Source of the DNA: DATGSL01 sp964645585
GTDB lineage: Bacteria > Verrucomicrobiota > Verrucomicrobiia > Opitutales > T3Sed10-336
Assembly (NCBI GenBank): GCA_964645585.1
Contig: CAZYAN010000041.1
Coordinates: 1 to 35,905 of the forward strand
Length of the DNA stretch: 35,905 nucleotides
Direction: 5' to 3'
Numbering within the stretch: the first letter of the stretch is position 1; each line of letters opens with the position of its first letter. Position numbers and translations under genes: made by a program. Of this stretch, positions 1 through 6,778 are shown piece after piece. The notes below the pieces were generated by a model that saw nothing but the letters and a program-made list of their open reading frames with translations, did not search any database and was not told the DNA's origin.

Positions 1-46
1 ACTGTTAATCACTTGGTCGCAGGTTCGAATCCTGCCCGGGCAGCCA
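1..46 (+). tRNA. tRNA-Asn (GTT), 3' part only
   Basis: The window opens inside a tRNA. The anticodon loop CTGTTAA is at 2-8 with anticodon GTT at 4-6. It is followed by the 3' strand of the anticodon stem (9-13), a five-base variable loop (14-18), the T arm GCAGG-TTCGAAT-CCTGC (19-35), the acceptor 3' strand CCGGGCA (36-42), discriminator G and an encoded CCA (44-46). The 5' half lies outside the window, so the acceptor pairing cannot be confirmed. The assignment to Asn rests on the anticodon. Two more copies of the tail follow downstream without an anticodon. Confidence 0.8.
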
Positions 47-66
47 TTTTAGCTGTTACCCCCTCG

Positions 67-321
67 ATGTTTCACGTTTACGTCCTCCAAAACGAAAGGG
101 GCCGGTTCTACATTGGTCACACCGACGATCTGGAACGGCGACTGCGTGAGCACAACGAGCCGGAAGGCAAGTCGCATCTCGGCAAATTCACCCACAAGAA
201 CGGTCCTTGGAAACTTGTCTGGTCGGAGGCGCAGGCCAGCCGTTCGGCGGCGATGCTCCGCGAGCGCCAAATCAAGTCCTGGAAGTCCGCCCGCACCATT
301 CGCGATCACCTCCTTCTCTAA
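67..321 (+). CDS. GIY-YIG nuclease family protein, copy 1
   Basis: An 84-aa protein of the small stand-alone GIY-YIG endonuclease type (UPF0213/YhbQ-like). The hallmarks are visible: HVYVLQ near the N-terminus as the GIY element, FYIG at residues 14-17 as the YIG element, an Arg-rich helix (LERRLREHN) with the expected catalytic Arg, and a C-terminal helix (AMLRERQIKSWK) with the expected metal-binding Glu. The ATG at 67 is chosen because it starts right before the domain. The frame stays open upstream into the tRNA tail, which would add an artificial VAGSNPARA peptide. No strong ribosome-binding site is seen. The family cuts DNA; a role in moving or amplifying the surrounding cassette is inference. 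Confidence 0.85.
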   Translation: MFHVYVLQNERGRFYIGHTDDLERRLREHNEPEGKSHLGKFTHKNGPWKLVWSEAQASRSAAMLRERQIKSWKSARTIRDHLLL

Positions 322-343
322 CGCGTCACGCGCAGTGGCAGAG

Positions 344-359
344 TCCCGGCGAGCCGGGA
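344..359 (+). other. GC-rich hairpin before the second tRNA tail
   Basis: TCCCGG (344-349), loop CGAG (350-353) and CCGGGA (354-359) form a perfect 6-bp stem. It lies directly before the repeated tRNA tail, where a real tRNA would have its anticodon stem. An identical hairpin is at 699-714. It could be a processing or recognition element, or part of a transcript fold. No T-run follows, so it is not a classical terminator. Confidence 0.6.
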
Positions 360-404
360 TTAATCACTTGGTCGCAGGTTCGAATCCTGCCCGGGCAGCC
401 ATTT
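360..404 (+). repeat. Second copy of the tRNA-Asn 3' tail (att-like)
   Basis: These 45 bases are identical to 5-49 and contain the whole T arm, acceptor 3' strand, discriminator and CCA, but no anticodon GTT and no 5' half. No complement of the acceptor strand CCGGGCA was seen nearby upstream, so this is not a functional tRNA. It is positioned like the direct repeat left when an element inserts at a tRNA 3' end. Confidence 0.8.
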
Positions 405-421
405 TAGCTGTTACCCCCTCG

Positions 422-676
422 ATGTTTCACGTTTACGTCCTCCAAAACGAAAGGGGCCGGTTCTACATTGGTCACACCGACGATCTGGAACGGCGACTGC
501 GTGAGCACAACGAGCCGGAAGGCAAGTCGCATCTCGGCAAATTCACCCACAAGAACGGTCCTTGGAAACTTGTCTGGTCGGAGGCGCAGGCCAGCCGTTC
601 GGCGGCGATGCTCCGCGAGCGCCAAATCAAGTCCTGGAAGTCCGCCCGCACCATTCGCGATCACCTCCTTCTCTAA
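422..676 (+). CDS. GIY-YIG nuclease family protein, copy 2
   Basis: This is an exact repeat, 355 bases downstream, of the 84-aa GIY-YIG gene at 67-321, with the same YIG motif, Arg helix and Glu helix. The reading frame is intact and no nucleotide difference was noticed, so both copies could be active. It is followed by the same GC hairpin and a third tRNA tail. The start is the ATG at 422, with the same reasoning as for copy 1. Confidence 0.83.
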   Translation: MFHVYVLQNERGRFYIGHTDDLERRLREHNEPEGKSHLGKFTHKNGPWKLVWSEAQASRSAAMLRERQIKSWKSARTIRDHLLL

Positions 677-698
677 CGCGTCACGCGCAGTGGCAGAG

Positions 699-759
699 TC
701 CCGGCGAGCCGGGATTAATCACTTGGTCGCAGGTTCGAATCCTGCCCGGGCAGCCATTT
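699..759 (+). repeat. Hairpin plus third tRNA-Asn tail, end of the array
   Basis: The hairpin TCCCGG-CGAG-CCGGGA (699-714) is followed by the third copy of the 45-base tRNA tail (715-759). After 759 the sequence departs from the unit (TTTGGG instead of TTTTAG), which marks the outer junction of the array. No third GIY-YIG gene follows. Confidence 0.8.
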
Positions 760-801
760 GGGAAAAAATTGTGCGATGCAAATTTTTTCCCGCCCGCAGG
801 A

Positions 802-1542
802 TTATGGCGGATATTCGATCAATCCGGGCAATCGGTTTTGCTGGAAACGCTTCAGTTTTGGCAGGTCTGATTCCTCAAGGCCAGAAAAGGGTTCCTGACG
901 TGGAATCTGAAGTCGGGAGAAGACGTTTTTGCCTTTCTTCGATTGGACAATCCCAAACGCGCCTTCAAGGTAGTTGATCAGGACTCGCTCCGTTAGCTCG
1001 CCGTTTTCCACTGCTCCGATCACGTCTCGCCAGTAGCCGGGGAGTATGCGAGCCAAAATCCGAACGTGGCGTTCGTCCTGCCGCCCCTCTTGCTTGAAAT
1101 CAGCCGCATTTGCGACCTTCGCCTTCAGCAGAGCAACCGGTCCTGGAACGCGCACACGAGTTCCTTCCGTTCCAATCTCAAAGATGTATTCCGGCTCTTG
1201 CAGTTCCTGATTGCTGACTCCGTGGACGTATCGAAGAACTTCGATCAAAAGAGGCTCGTCGTTTCGATCTCTGGCAATGACCACCCCAACTTCGTTGCTC
1301 GGCGGCTTCAGGGGAAAATACTGCGGCTTTCTCCCGGCGCTCCGTGCAATCTCCTCCAGAACAGCTCGATCCCCAAGAATATCGACATCGCGCGAAACAA
1401 AAGGCGCCAGTTCCGCCACTCGATCGAGGTAGTGCAAGGCCCAAAGATTGACTGCTTGACCTCCGACAATCAGGACGGGGGTCGCGGTCCGCAGGAACGA
1501 GGCAACTGCCTCTGGTGCCGAGGACTTTTCTGCCTCAGGCAT
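802..1542 (-). CDS. Nucleotidyltransferase-like protein, probable toxin (AbiEii/MNT-like)
   Basis: A 246-aa protein with the layout of the minimal nucleotidyltransferase superfamily. An early GGQAVNLWALHY segment stands in for the GG/GS loop, followed by SRDVDILGD with the two Asp of the DxD metal site. A later helix, PVALLKAKVANAADF followed by DERHVRIL, resembles the Lys-containing helix typical of AbiEii-like and MNT-type proteins. Family members modify RNA or protein with nucleotides and often act as toxins. It starts three bases after the stop of the RHH-like gene, so the two are probably co-translated. Assignment to a named subfamily is not possible by eye; a non-toxin substrate is possible. 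Confidence 0.65.
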   Translation of the reverse strand: MPEAEKSSAPEAVASFLRTATPVLIVGGQAVNLWALHYLDRVAELAPFVSRDVDILGDRAVLEEIARSAGRKPQYFPLKPPSNEVGVVIARDRNDEPLLIEVLRYVHGVSNQELQEPEYIFEIGTEGTRVRVPGPVALLKAKVANAADFKQEGRQDERHVRILARILPGYWRDVIGAVENGELTERVLINYLEGAFGIVQSKKGKNVFSRLQIPRQEPFSGLEESDLPKLKRFQQNRLPGLIEYPP

Positions 1543-1545
1543 CGG

Positions 1546-1923
1546 CTATTTATGGCTGACTAATCGGACGAGGGTGCGGTTCGAAACCAAGGAATTCCGC
1601 TCCTGAAGCTCGACCGGGCTCACAAGATGGAGGCGCTTTACCAGTTCGTCGAACTGGCGTTGCTCGCGCTTGAATCGCGACACTTGAGCGCTGGTTTCGA
1701 AGTTTTCAGGAGGAGTCGGCGCATGCGCCAAAACAACCTCACGGAGTCGCCGGGCGACTTTTTCATCTTGAGCCCTCCTCGCAATCATCTCCCGTGCCCC
1801 TTGCCTGAAAAGATCGGCAACAGTAACGCCATCCTCGCGAGCAAGCTCCGACAGGAGGGCCAAAACGGCTTTATGTTCGGCAAGGCTTGTCCGTTTTCTG
1901 AACTGGGCGAGTTGATTAGGCAT
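1546..1923 (-). CDS. RHH-like small protein, probable antitoxin of the pair
   Basis: A 125-aa protein, first gene of a two-gene minus-strand operon. Residues 1-50 (FRKRTSLAEHKAVLALL, then DGVTVADLFRQGAREMIARRA) read like a ribbon-helix-helix DNA-binding domain: a short basic strand, then two helices. The C-terminal half is charged and helical, as expected for a toxin-binding region. A good ribbon-helix-helix plus partner arrangement is formed with the nucleotidyltransferase downstream. A GGGAGAAGG ribosome-binding sequence precedes the start, and an inverted repeat overlaps this leader. The function is inferred from position and fold pattern, not from a recognised family. Confidence 0.55.
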   Translation of the reverse strand: MPNQLAQFRKRTSLAEHKAVLALLSELAREDGVTVADLFRQGAREMIARRAQDEKVARRLREVVLAHAPTPPENFETSAQVSRFKREQRQFDELVKRLHLVSPVELQERNSLVSNRTLVRLVSHK

Positions 1924-1924
1924 T

Positions 1925-1941
1925 AAGGTTGATTAAACCTT
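1925..1941. promoter_or_regulatory. Inverted repeat AAGGTT-N5-AACCTT at the antitoxin start
   Basis: Perfect 6-bp arms (1925-1930 and 1936-1941) with a 5-bp spacer lie one base upstream of the RHH-like gene's start codon and overlap its ribosome-binding region. RHH antitoxins commonly bind such short inverted repeats to repress their own operon, so this is a candidate operator. A translation-blocking hairpin is an alternative. Confidence 0.4.
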
Positions 1942-2128
1942 CTCCCAAAACCGGCCGCTTTTCAAGCTTCATTTGAACGGAAGCGAAACTTGGGCTCCAA
2001 CGACTTCCTGCTCTGACGATTTTGAGCGAAATTTTTGATTCTCTTTCGATCAAATTGGGGCTCCACTGCGGGCGAGCTTTCCGTTCGACTTGATAAACTG
2101 ATTCGCACACAGATTGCGGGTGGGTTCA

Positions 2129-3539
2129 ATGGAGAAACTCAAGCGAGTTGAGGAGATCGAAAGCAGGCTGGAGGCGATCGATATCGAGCGAGCTGGTTTG
2201 CTGAAAGAACTCCGTGATTTACGGGCAAAGGAGCGTTCGACGAATCCATCGTTTGCTTTGGATGAGCGAACCTACCCCGAAACCGCTGCGGAGAGGGTGG
2301 CGATTTTTGAGCGTCTCTTTGTCGCGCGGAAAGACGTTTACCCTCAAATGTGGGAGAATGCCCAAAACGGCCGGAATGGCTATTTCCCAGTGTGTGAAAC
2401 GATCTGGGACGGGGGTCGGCGACTCAAGCCGACTGAGATTTTCGCGCGTTTTGAAGCACGGAAATTTGAACGGTTGTCGCTTGGGGTTGTTGAAGCTCAT
2501 CTGCGGGGCCAAATCGTCGCGGGTACCTACGCGATTCGATCGGACAACACCTGCATATTTCTCGCGGCCGATTTCGACGGGGACGGCTGGCAGGGAGACG
2601 CGGGAGCTTATCGCGACGAAGCTTCGCGCCTCGGCATCGAGTGCCTGGTGGAGATCTCCCGCTCGGGAAACGGCGCTCACGTTTGGATTCTTTTCGCGGA
2701 ACCGGTGCAGGCGGCGATCGCGAGCCGGCTGGGAAGCCTGTTGTTGGCGAAAACCGCCGCGCGTCACCCACATTTGCGGCTCGACACGTATGATCGGTTT
2801 TTTCCGAACCAGGATTTCTTGCCCAAAGGCGGGTTCGGCAACTTGATCGCTTTACCGCTCCAAAAAGAACGGCGTGCCGATGGATGCACGGAGTTCGTTG
2901 ACGAGTTCTTCGTTCCGCATCCGGATCAATGGCAGGTATTGAGCGCGGTGAGACGCTTAAATCCTGAAGATCTGCGGGCCATTCTGGATGAACATCTTGC
3001 CGTCGATTCATCCGACGAGATTCCGGCGTTTGAAGTGGAGGAACAAGTTCTTCGTTCCTCGCAGGACGATACACTTGAATTGCCTGTTCTTCCCGATTGG
3101 AAAGCGTGGTTCGCCGAAAATCTGATCATTCCGACGGAAAACCTTTCCGACAGAATGGCGGGCCGGCTGAAGGCCCTGGCAACAATTCCCAACCCGGAAG
3201 CGCGAAGCGGCTCTTGCCGCTTTTTCCGGCGCTGTTCTGGAGAAACTCCCCGCCTGCCTCTTCGCCACCAGTTCGCTGCTGGGCGAAGGCTTTGACCTCC
3301 CGATCCTTGGTATCCTCTTCCTCACCATGCCGATTTCATTCAAGGGACGGCTCGTTCAATATGCCGGCCGCCTCCACCGGGCTTCCCCCGGAAAAGAAGT
3401 CGTTCTGATCTATGACTGCTTTGATGAACAACTCCCCCTCGCGTGCAGCATGTATAGAAAGCGGCTCCCCGCTTATCGGAGCATGGATTACGTGGTCGTC
3501 AAAGATGAAGCTGGAAAGCTTGACGGGCGATCGAAATGA
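2129..3539 (+). pseudogene. TOTE-type archaeo-eukaryotic primase/helicase, internally deleted
   Basis: The first part (2129 to about 3200) encodes a coiled-coil N-terminus and an archaeo-eukaryotic primase domain. It has AADFDGDGW (catalytic DxD at about 2570), SGNGAHVWI, and DRFFPNQDFLPKGGFGNLIALPLQ-like residues in the pattern typical of TOTE conflict-system primases. At about 3195-3231 the primase frame ends abruptly. In another frame a superfamily 2 helicase C-terminus continues: ATSSLLGEGFDLPIL, then QYAGRLHR (motif VI) and YDCFDEQLPL, to a stop at 3539. Helicase motifs I-IV are missing, so an internal deletion with a frame change has removed most of the helicase. ATG 2129 is preferred over the upstream TTG. 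The gene is almost certainly dead as a helicase; a truncated primase could still be made. Confidence 0.8.
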
Positions 3540-3645
3540 GCGAAATGGTGCAGGCTATTTGGCTCTTCTATTGCCTCCGTTTTGAATTGAAAAATCCGCG
3601 ACAGGCCGAAACCGTTCAAAACGAACTCAATGGGGGTGCCGCACC

Positions 3646-3735
3646 TACGGGACCGGATCGGGCGGCGAAAAAGCGATCACCCTCACGCTCCCGCAATTCG
3701 CCGCGGCCGCCGCCCACTATCGCAGCGCCGCGTCA
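3646..3735 (+). pseudogene. Relic of an SMC/SbcC-like ATPase signature region
   Basis: The frame through 3661 reads YGTGSGGEKAITLTLP followed by QFAAAAAHYRSA. This is the ABC signature (SGGE) and following helix as found in SbcC/MukB-like Walker B domains, including Wadjet JetC-type (TIGR02680) proteins. No Walker B Asp-Glu block follows: the frame runs into unrelated sequence and stops at 3804, which already overlaps the opposite gene's 3' end. No start, Walker A or coiled coil is present. It is a short fragment, and chance resemblance in GC-rich sequence cannot be ruled out. Confidence 0.35.
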
Positions 3736-3736
3736 A

Positions 3737-5391
3737 TTATCGTCGGGAAAGCCGCAATCGCGCGAGCAGCGTTCGGACGGAGGGATCGCCGGGAATCCGA
3801 ATGACGTTGAACGTCAGGGAACTCCCGGAACCGTCCGCGTTCGGAAAGCTCACCCGCTCCGGCGGTTCCCACAGGATGTCGTCACGGACGCTCCAAGGAC
3901 CGCCATTGACTGAAACTTCCACTTCACCTCGATAGCCGATCCCCCGCCGGAGCAGCGGGACGAACAAGCGCGCCGATCCATTCTCGTCCCGCTCGGTGAG
4001 GAAAGGCCGGCTGCCGCGCCAATCAAAGGTGCCCCACGAATCATCCGCCGAAGCGGGATCCTGGCCCATTATCCATTCCGCGAGATTCGAAATGCCGTTG
4101 CCGTCGCTGTCGTCCACCGCCAGCACGGTTGTACCTTTCTCCAGCGAAAGTTCCGTCAGGTATTCCTGAAACGGGTCTTCGATAAATTCAGGCCAAACGT
4201 GCAGAGCAACGCGGCCAGCGAGCGGATGATCTCCATCGCGGGTATAGTCCGGGACAGACACAGCCGTTTCACTCTCCGACACTTGCGCGAGGGCAAAGCC
4301 CCAAGTGTGCGGGTAGCCGGTATGGACAGGGTCGTAGGTCATATTCCGCATAAAGGCCCAAATACCGTCCTCAAGCCGATAAAGAGTCAGCGCTCTGCTG
4401 GCACCTGCACTGTCCGGATCCGCGCCCGGCAGCCTGCCGGGCGCGGATACCGCCAGAATATCCTCGCGCCGGTCCAATCCCACTCCGAACAACGAGCCTT
4501 GGGACACGAACGGATTTTCCAGGTTTTGCCAGTAACTCCACACTCCTTCCGTTTCCTTGAAAACATACACCTCGCCGGTGTTTGCTTCTTCGCGGAACGC
4601 GCTCACGAACAGCCACGGCCCCTCCAGATGAATCCGTTCGCCAAAAAGCGCCCCGCCCCGCGGTCCCGGCGCCAGCAGCTTCTGACGATGCACGAATTGA
4701 TCACCCGCCCGCTGAAAGAGATGCACGGCACCCGCGTTGCCCCCCTCCCTCATCATCTTCATTCGCGACGGCCGCGATCCATTCGCCGTGAATGTTCGAC
4801 GGATAGCTGAAATAATCCCCCCATTGGGCATCCGGCGCGGTCAGCGTCTGTGAGATCTCCCAGGTTTCGCTGTCCCGATTAAATTCGAATACCGCCAGCG
4901 CCCCTGTGTTGATTCCTTGCGAGGAATGACCTTCCATGCTGGCGATCAGCGTTTCTCCCGACAGATCGACCCAGCCTCCAAAATTCCACCACGCGAATGG
5001 CATATTTCACGGTCTTTCTGAACACTTCAGTCCCGCCTTCCGTGACGATCGTTTCCAAGTCGCACGATACTTCGCTTCCGGCGGGAAGCGGCGGTATCCA
5101 TTCCAGCAGACCGTCGCGGGTGACGGTCATTCCGTCCGGTCCGTCCAGAAGCGAAATTTGGTACTCATAGTTCCTCGGCCCCTGCCCGATCGGAAGCAGA
5201 TCCGAGCTGAAATAGCGCGGCCTGAGTTCGTGCCGAAAACCCATCTCAGCGATCGCGAACGGTGGAGGCTGCCGCAGGACGAGGTCCTCCCGGGGAGGCT
5301 GCACGATGATGACCGACGAAGCGAAGGATATTATCGTAACGAAGCAGCAGGCAAACACCGACGCACACAGAGCACGGAAAGAAGCAACCAT
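3737..5391 (-). pseudogene. Secreted FG-GAP/beta-propeller-like protein, two frameshifts
   Basis: Three consecutive frames on the minus strand give one continuous-looking protein. The first (5391 to about 5000) starts with a strong ribosome-binding sequence (GGAAGGGGA), a signal peptide rich in Phe/Cys/Val and a cadherin/Ig-like segment. The second (about 4990 to 4745) holds repeat blades such as GALAVFEF and ISQTL. The third (about 4745 to 3737) continues with blades GAVHLFQ, GEVYVFKE and ALTLYRL, then a Gly-Asn-rich spacer DDSDGNGISNLAEWIMG, typical of calcium-binding connectors in PVC secreted proteins. The second shift lies at a run of six C (4740-4745), the first at about 4979-5000. Either a recent pseudogene or homopolymer sequencing errors; function unknown beyond extracellular repeats. 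Confidence 0.65.
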
Positions 5392-5547
5392 TTCCCCTTC
5401 CTTGTCATCCCGTCACTCGGATGTCAAGGAGGGGCGGTCGTGGCGAGACGCACGCGCTTTCAACTCTCTTGAAAACAGAATCTCGAAAACCGCAGCGCCC
5501 CGCGCCTCAATGCAACATCCGAGATCTAGAATCCAAAACAGCAAAAA

Positions 5548-5572
5548 GCCGCCTCCCTGCTTGGGAGACGGC
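5548..5572 (-). terminator. Intrinsic terminator after the first pilin-like gene
   Basis: 10-bp arms (5548-5557 and 5563-5572) around a 5-base loop, with one G-U pair when read on the minus strand, are followed in that direction by TTTTTG. It lies about 50 bases past the stop of the pilin-like gene at 5622. The plus-strand reading has a C-A mismatch and a weaker T-run. Confidence 0.75.
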
Positions 5573-5621
5573 TTTATTACGTATGATGCTCAACCCTTGT
5601 CCGTCGGCGGACAAGTATTAC

Positions 5622-5972
5622 TTACGGTAACGCATGGTCCGGATGCCCGGAATCGCATGTGGGTGTCGTTCCCGGCTGAAGGGAACCTGGATAGTCCCCC
5701 CCGATCGGACAGATCGGCATCGCCTTGATGTATCCGTCCGGCGCGATCAGGTTCGCCAGAGCAACCTCCGCCGCACCGCCGTTTTCCAAGAAGTATTGAT
5801 CCTGGGCATAGGCGATTTGCCTGAGGTTGTTCACGCATGCTTTGCCTTGTGACGTTTCCCGCACTTTATTGAACGCGGGGACGGCCATGGCTGCGAGCAG
5901 CGCGATAACGACGACCACGACCATGATTTCCACAAGCGTGAAACCATGCGATGGTCTTTTTATGATGTTCAT
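5622..5972 (-). CDS. Type II secretion / type IV pilin-like protein (paralog 1)
   Basis: A 116-aa pseudopilin-like protein. A short basic leader MNIIKRPSHG precedes FTLVEIMVVVVVIALL, so the prepilin peptidase is expected to cut after Gly10, leaving Phe1 and Glu5 of the mature protein. The hydrophobic helix is followed by NKVRETSQGKACVNNLRQI and a Cys-containing C-terminal part (PICPIGGDYP, TCDSGHPDH), as in small pilin-like proteins of Verrucomicrobiota. The frame is open further upstream, but only the ATG at 5972 gives a correct prepilin leader. It has its own terminator downstream and is a paralog of the gene at 6294-6653. Assembly into a pilus or pseudopilus is expected, but no other secretion genes are in the window. 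Confidence 0.85.
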   Translation of the reverse strand: MNIIKRPSHGFTLVEIMVVVVVIALLAAMAVPAFNKVRETSQGKACVNNLRQIAYAQDQYFLENGGAAEVALANLIAPDGYIKAMPICPIGGDYPGSLQPGTTPTCDSGHPDHALP

Positions 5973-5998
5973 GATGTATCCATCGATTAACACTGCAT

Positions 5999-6020
5999 GA
6001 ACCTCCGTATACGGAGGTTC
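5999..6020. promoter_or_regulatory. 22-bp perfect palindrome upstream of pilin-like gene 1
   Basis: The 11-bp half site GAACCTCCGTA is followed directly by its exact reverse complement. It is centred about 38 bases upstream of the start codon of the pilin-like gene at 5622-5972. It contains GGAGG on both strands. It may be an operator for a dimeric regulator or a leader hairpin. No counterpart was found upstream of the second pilin-like gene. Confidence 0.5.
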
Positions 6021-6225
6021 GGCAAGCCTGCGATAAGAAGGCAATAAGCACAATGATTGAGTTATCAAAATTTTGTAAAACAATCTGTCTATAGAGTGAA
6101 ACTCGAGATGAGTAAAAGAAGGGAATAAAGCCCTAACTCTTACATTTTGCATCAAACCAAAATGGCGCTTAAGCGCCTCCGATCTTGTCTTATTCCACCT
6201 GACAACTGCCTCGATTATAAACAAA

Positions 6226-6256
6226 GAAGCCGCCCTTCATTACGAAGGGCGGCTTC
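6226..6256 (-). terminator. Intrinsic terminator after the second pilin-like gene
   Basis: A perfect 13-bp stem (6226-6238 and 6244-6256) with a 5-base loop is followed on the minus strand by TTTGTTT. It sits about 38 bases past the stop of the gene at 6294 and separates the two pilin-like genes, so each is probably its own transcription unit. Confidence 0.8.
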
Positions 6257-6293
6257 CTATTAAACGTAACTTAAAGAACGTCTGCGAGGCTAC

Positions 6294-6653
6294 TTACGTC
6301 GTCGGAAGTTCGTGGCCTTCCTTGCCGCTATCACACTTTGGCTCCTCGTCAGGAGACAGTGGCGTCGTATAATCTCCACCGGCCGGACATTCGGGCGTAG
6401 CCTTAATATAGCCATCGGAAGCTCCAACGAGAGCTGACAAAGCGACGCTGGTCTCTCCCCCGTTCTCGATGAAATACTGGTCCTTCGCCGAGGAGATCTG
6501 GCGGAGGTTGTTGACACAGGTCTTGGCCTGCGACGTTTCGCGAACCTTGTTGAAGGCTGGGATCGCCATCGCGGCCAGAAGGCCGATGATCACGACCACG
6601 ATCATGATTTCAACGAGCGTGAAACCTTTTTGGGACTTCTTACGAATATTCAT
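6294..6653 (-). CDS. Type II secretion / type IV pilin-like protein (paralog 2)
   Basis: A 119-aa protein closely related to the neighbour at 5622-5972. The leader MNIRKKSQKG is followed by FTLVEIMIVVVIIGLLAAMAIPAF, then NKVRETSQAKTCVNNLRQI and a C-terminal part with the paired Cys pattern (PECPAGGDY, KCDSGKEGHE). ATG 6653 gives the standard prepilin leader; an in-frame TTG lies three codons upstream. The two genes share residues over most of their length, which points to a local duplication. The product should be processed by prepilin peptidase and sit in the inner membrane or a pilus/pseudopilus fibre. Confidence 0.87.
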   Translation of the reverse strand: MNIRKKSQKGFTLVEIMIVVVIIGLLAAMAIPAFNKVRETSQAKTCVNNLRQISSAKDQYFIENGGETSVALSALVGASDGYIKATPECPAGGDYTTPLSPDEEPKCDSGKEGHELPTT

Positions 6654-6722
6654 AATACACAATCAGGTTGAATGTTGATAGGCTCCAATCGGAGTGACCG
6701 GAACATTCGGAATCGTAATTTG

Positions 6723-6747
6723 TTTGACAAGGTTTTTCAGTGTCAAA
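6723..6747 (-). promoter_or_regulatory. Inverted repeat and possible promoter for pilin-like gene 2
   Basis: TTTGACA (6723-6729) and TGTCAAA (6741-6747) form an inverted repeat with an 11-base spacer. On the minus strand the same bases give a TTGACA -35-like box followed 17 bases later by ACAAAT, about 75 bases upstream of the start codon. The -10 match is weak, so this is only a candidate promoter or operator. Confidence 0.3.
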
Positions 6748-6778
6748 GGAGTGTAAAAAACCGGAGCCGGTTTTTACA

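Larger units (their letters stand above)
5..759 (+). repeat. Tandem 355-bp tRNA-tail/GIY-YIG cassettes: two full units plus terminal tail
   Basis: Two consecutive 355-bp units (5-359 and 360-714) are identical by eye, and a third copy of the first 45 bases closes the array (715-759). Identity starts at the second base of the tRNA-Asn anticodon and ends three bases after CCA. Each unit therefore reads: tRNA 3' half, short spacer, GIY-YIG gene, GC hairpin. The layout fits insertion or tandem amplification between repeats of a tRNA tail that leaves the real tRNA intact. Perfect identity means a recent duplication or an assembly artefact. Confidence 0.9.

Noticed and set aside
13..66. GIY-YIG proteins beginning inside the tRNA tail (VAGSNPARA peptide)
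   Set aside because: The peptide is only the translated T arm, GGTTCGAATCC; the domain begins at the ATG at 67.
360..401. Second and third tRNA genes
   Set aside because: Only 3' halves are present. The anticodon and 5' half are missing and no complement to the acceptor strand lies upstream.
3536..3913. 125-aa plus-strand open frame after the TOTE relic
   Set aside because: Pro/Arg/Ser-rich with no motif, and it runs into the antisense of the FG-GAP gene; only the SGGE frame in this region looks protein-derived.
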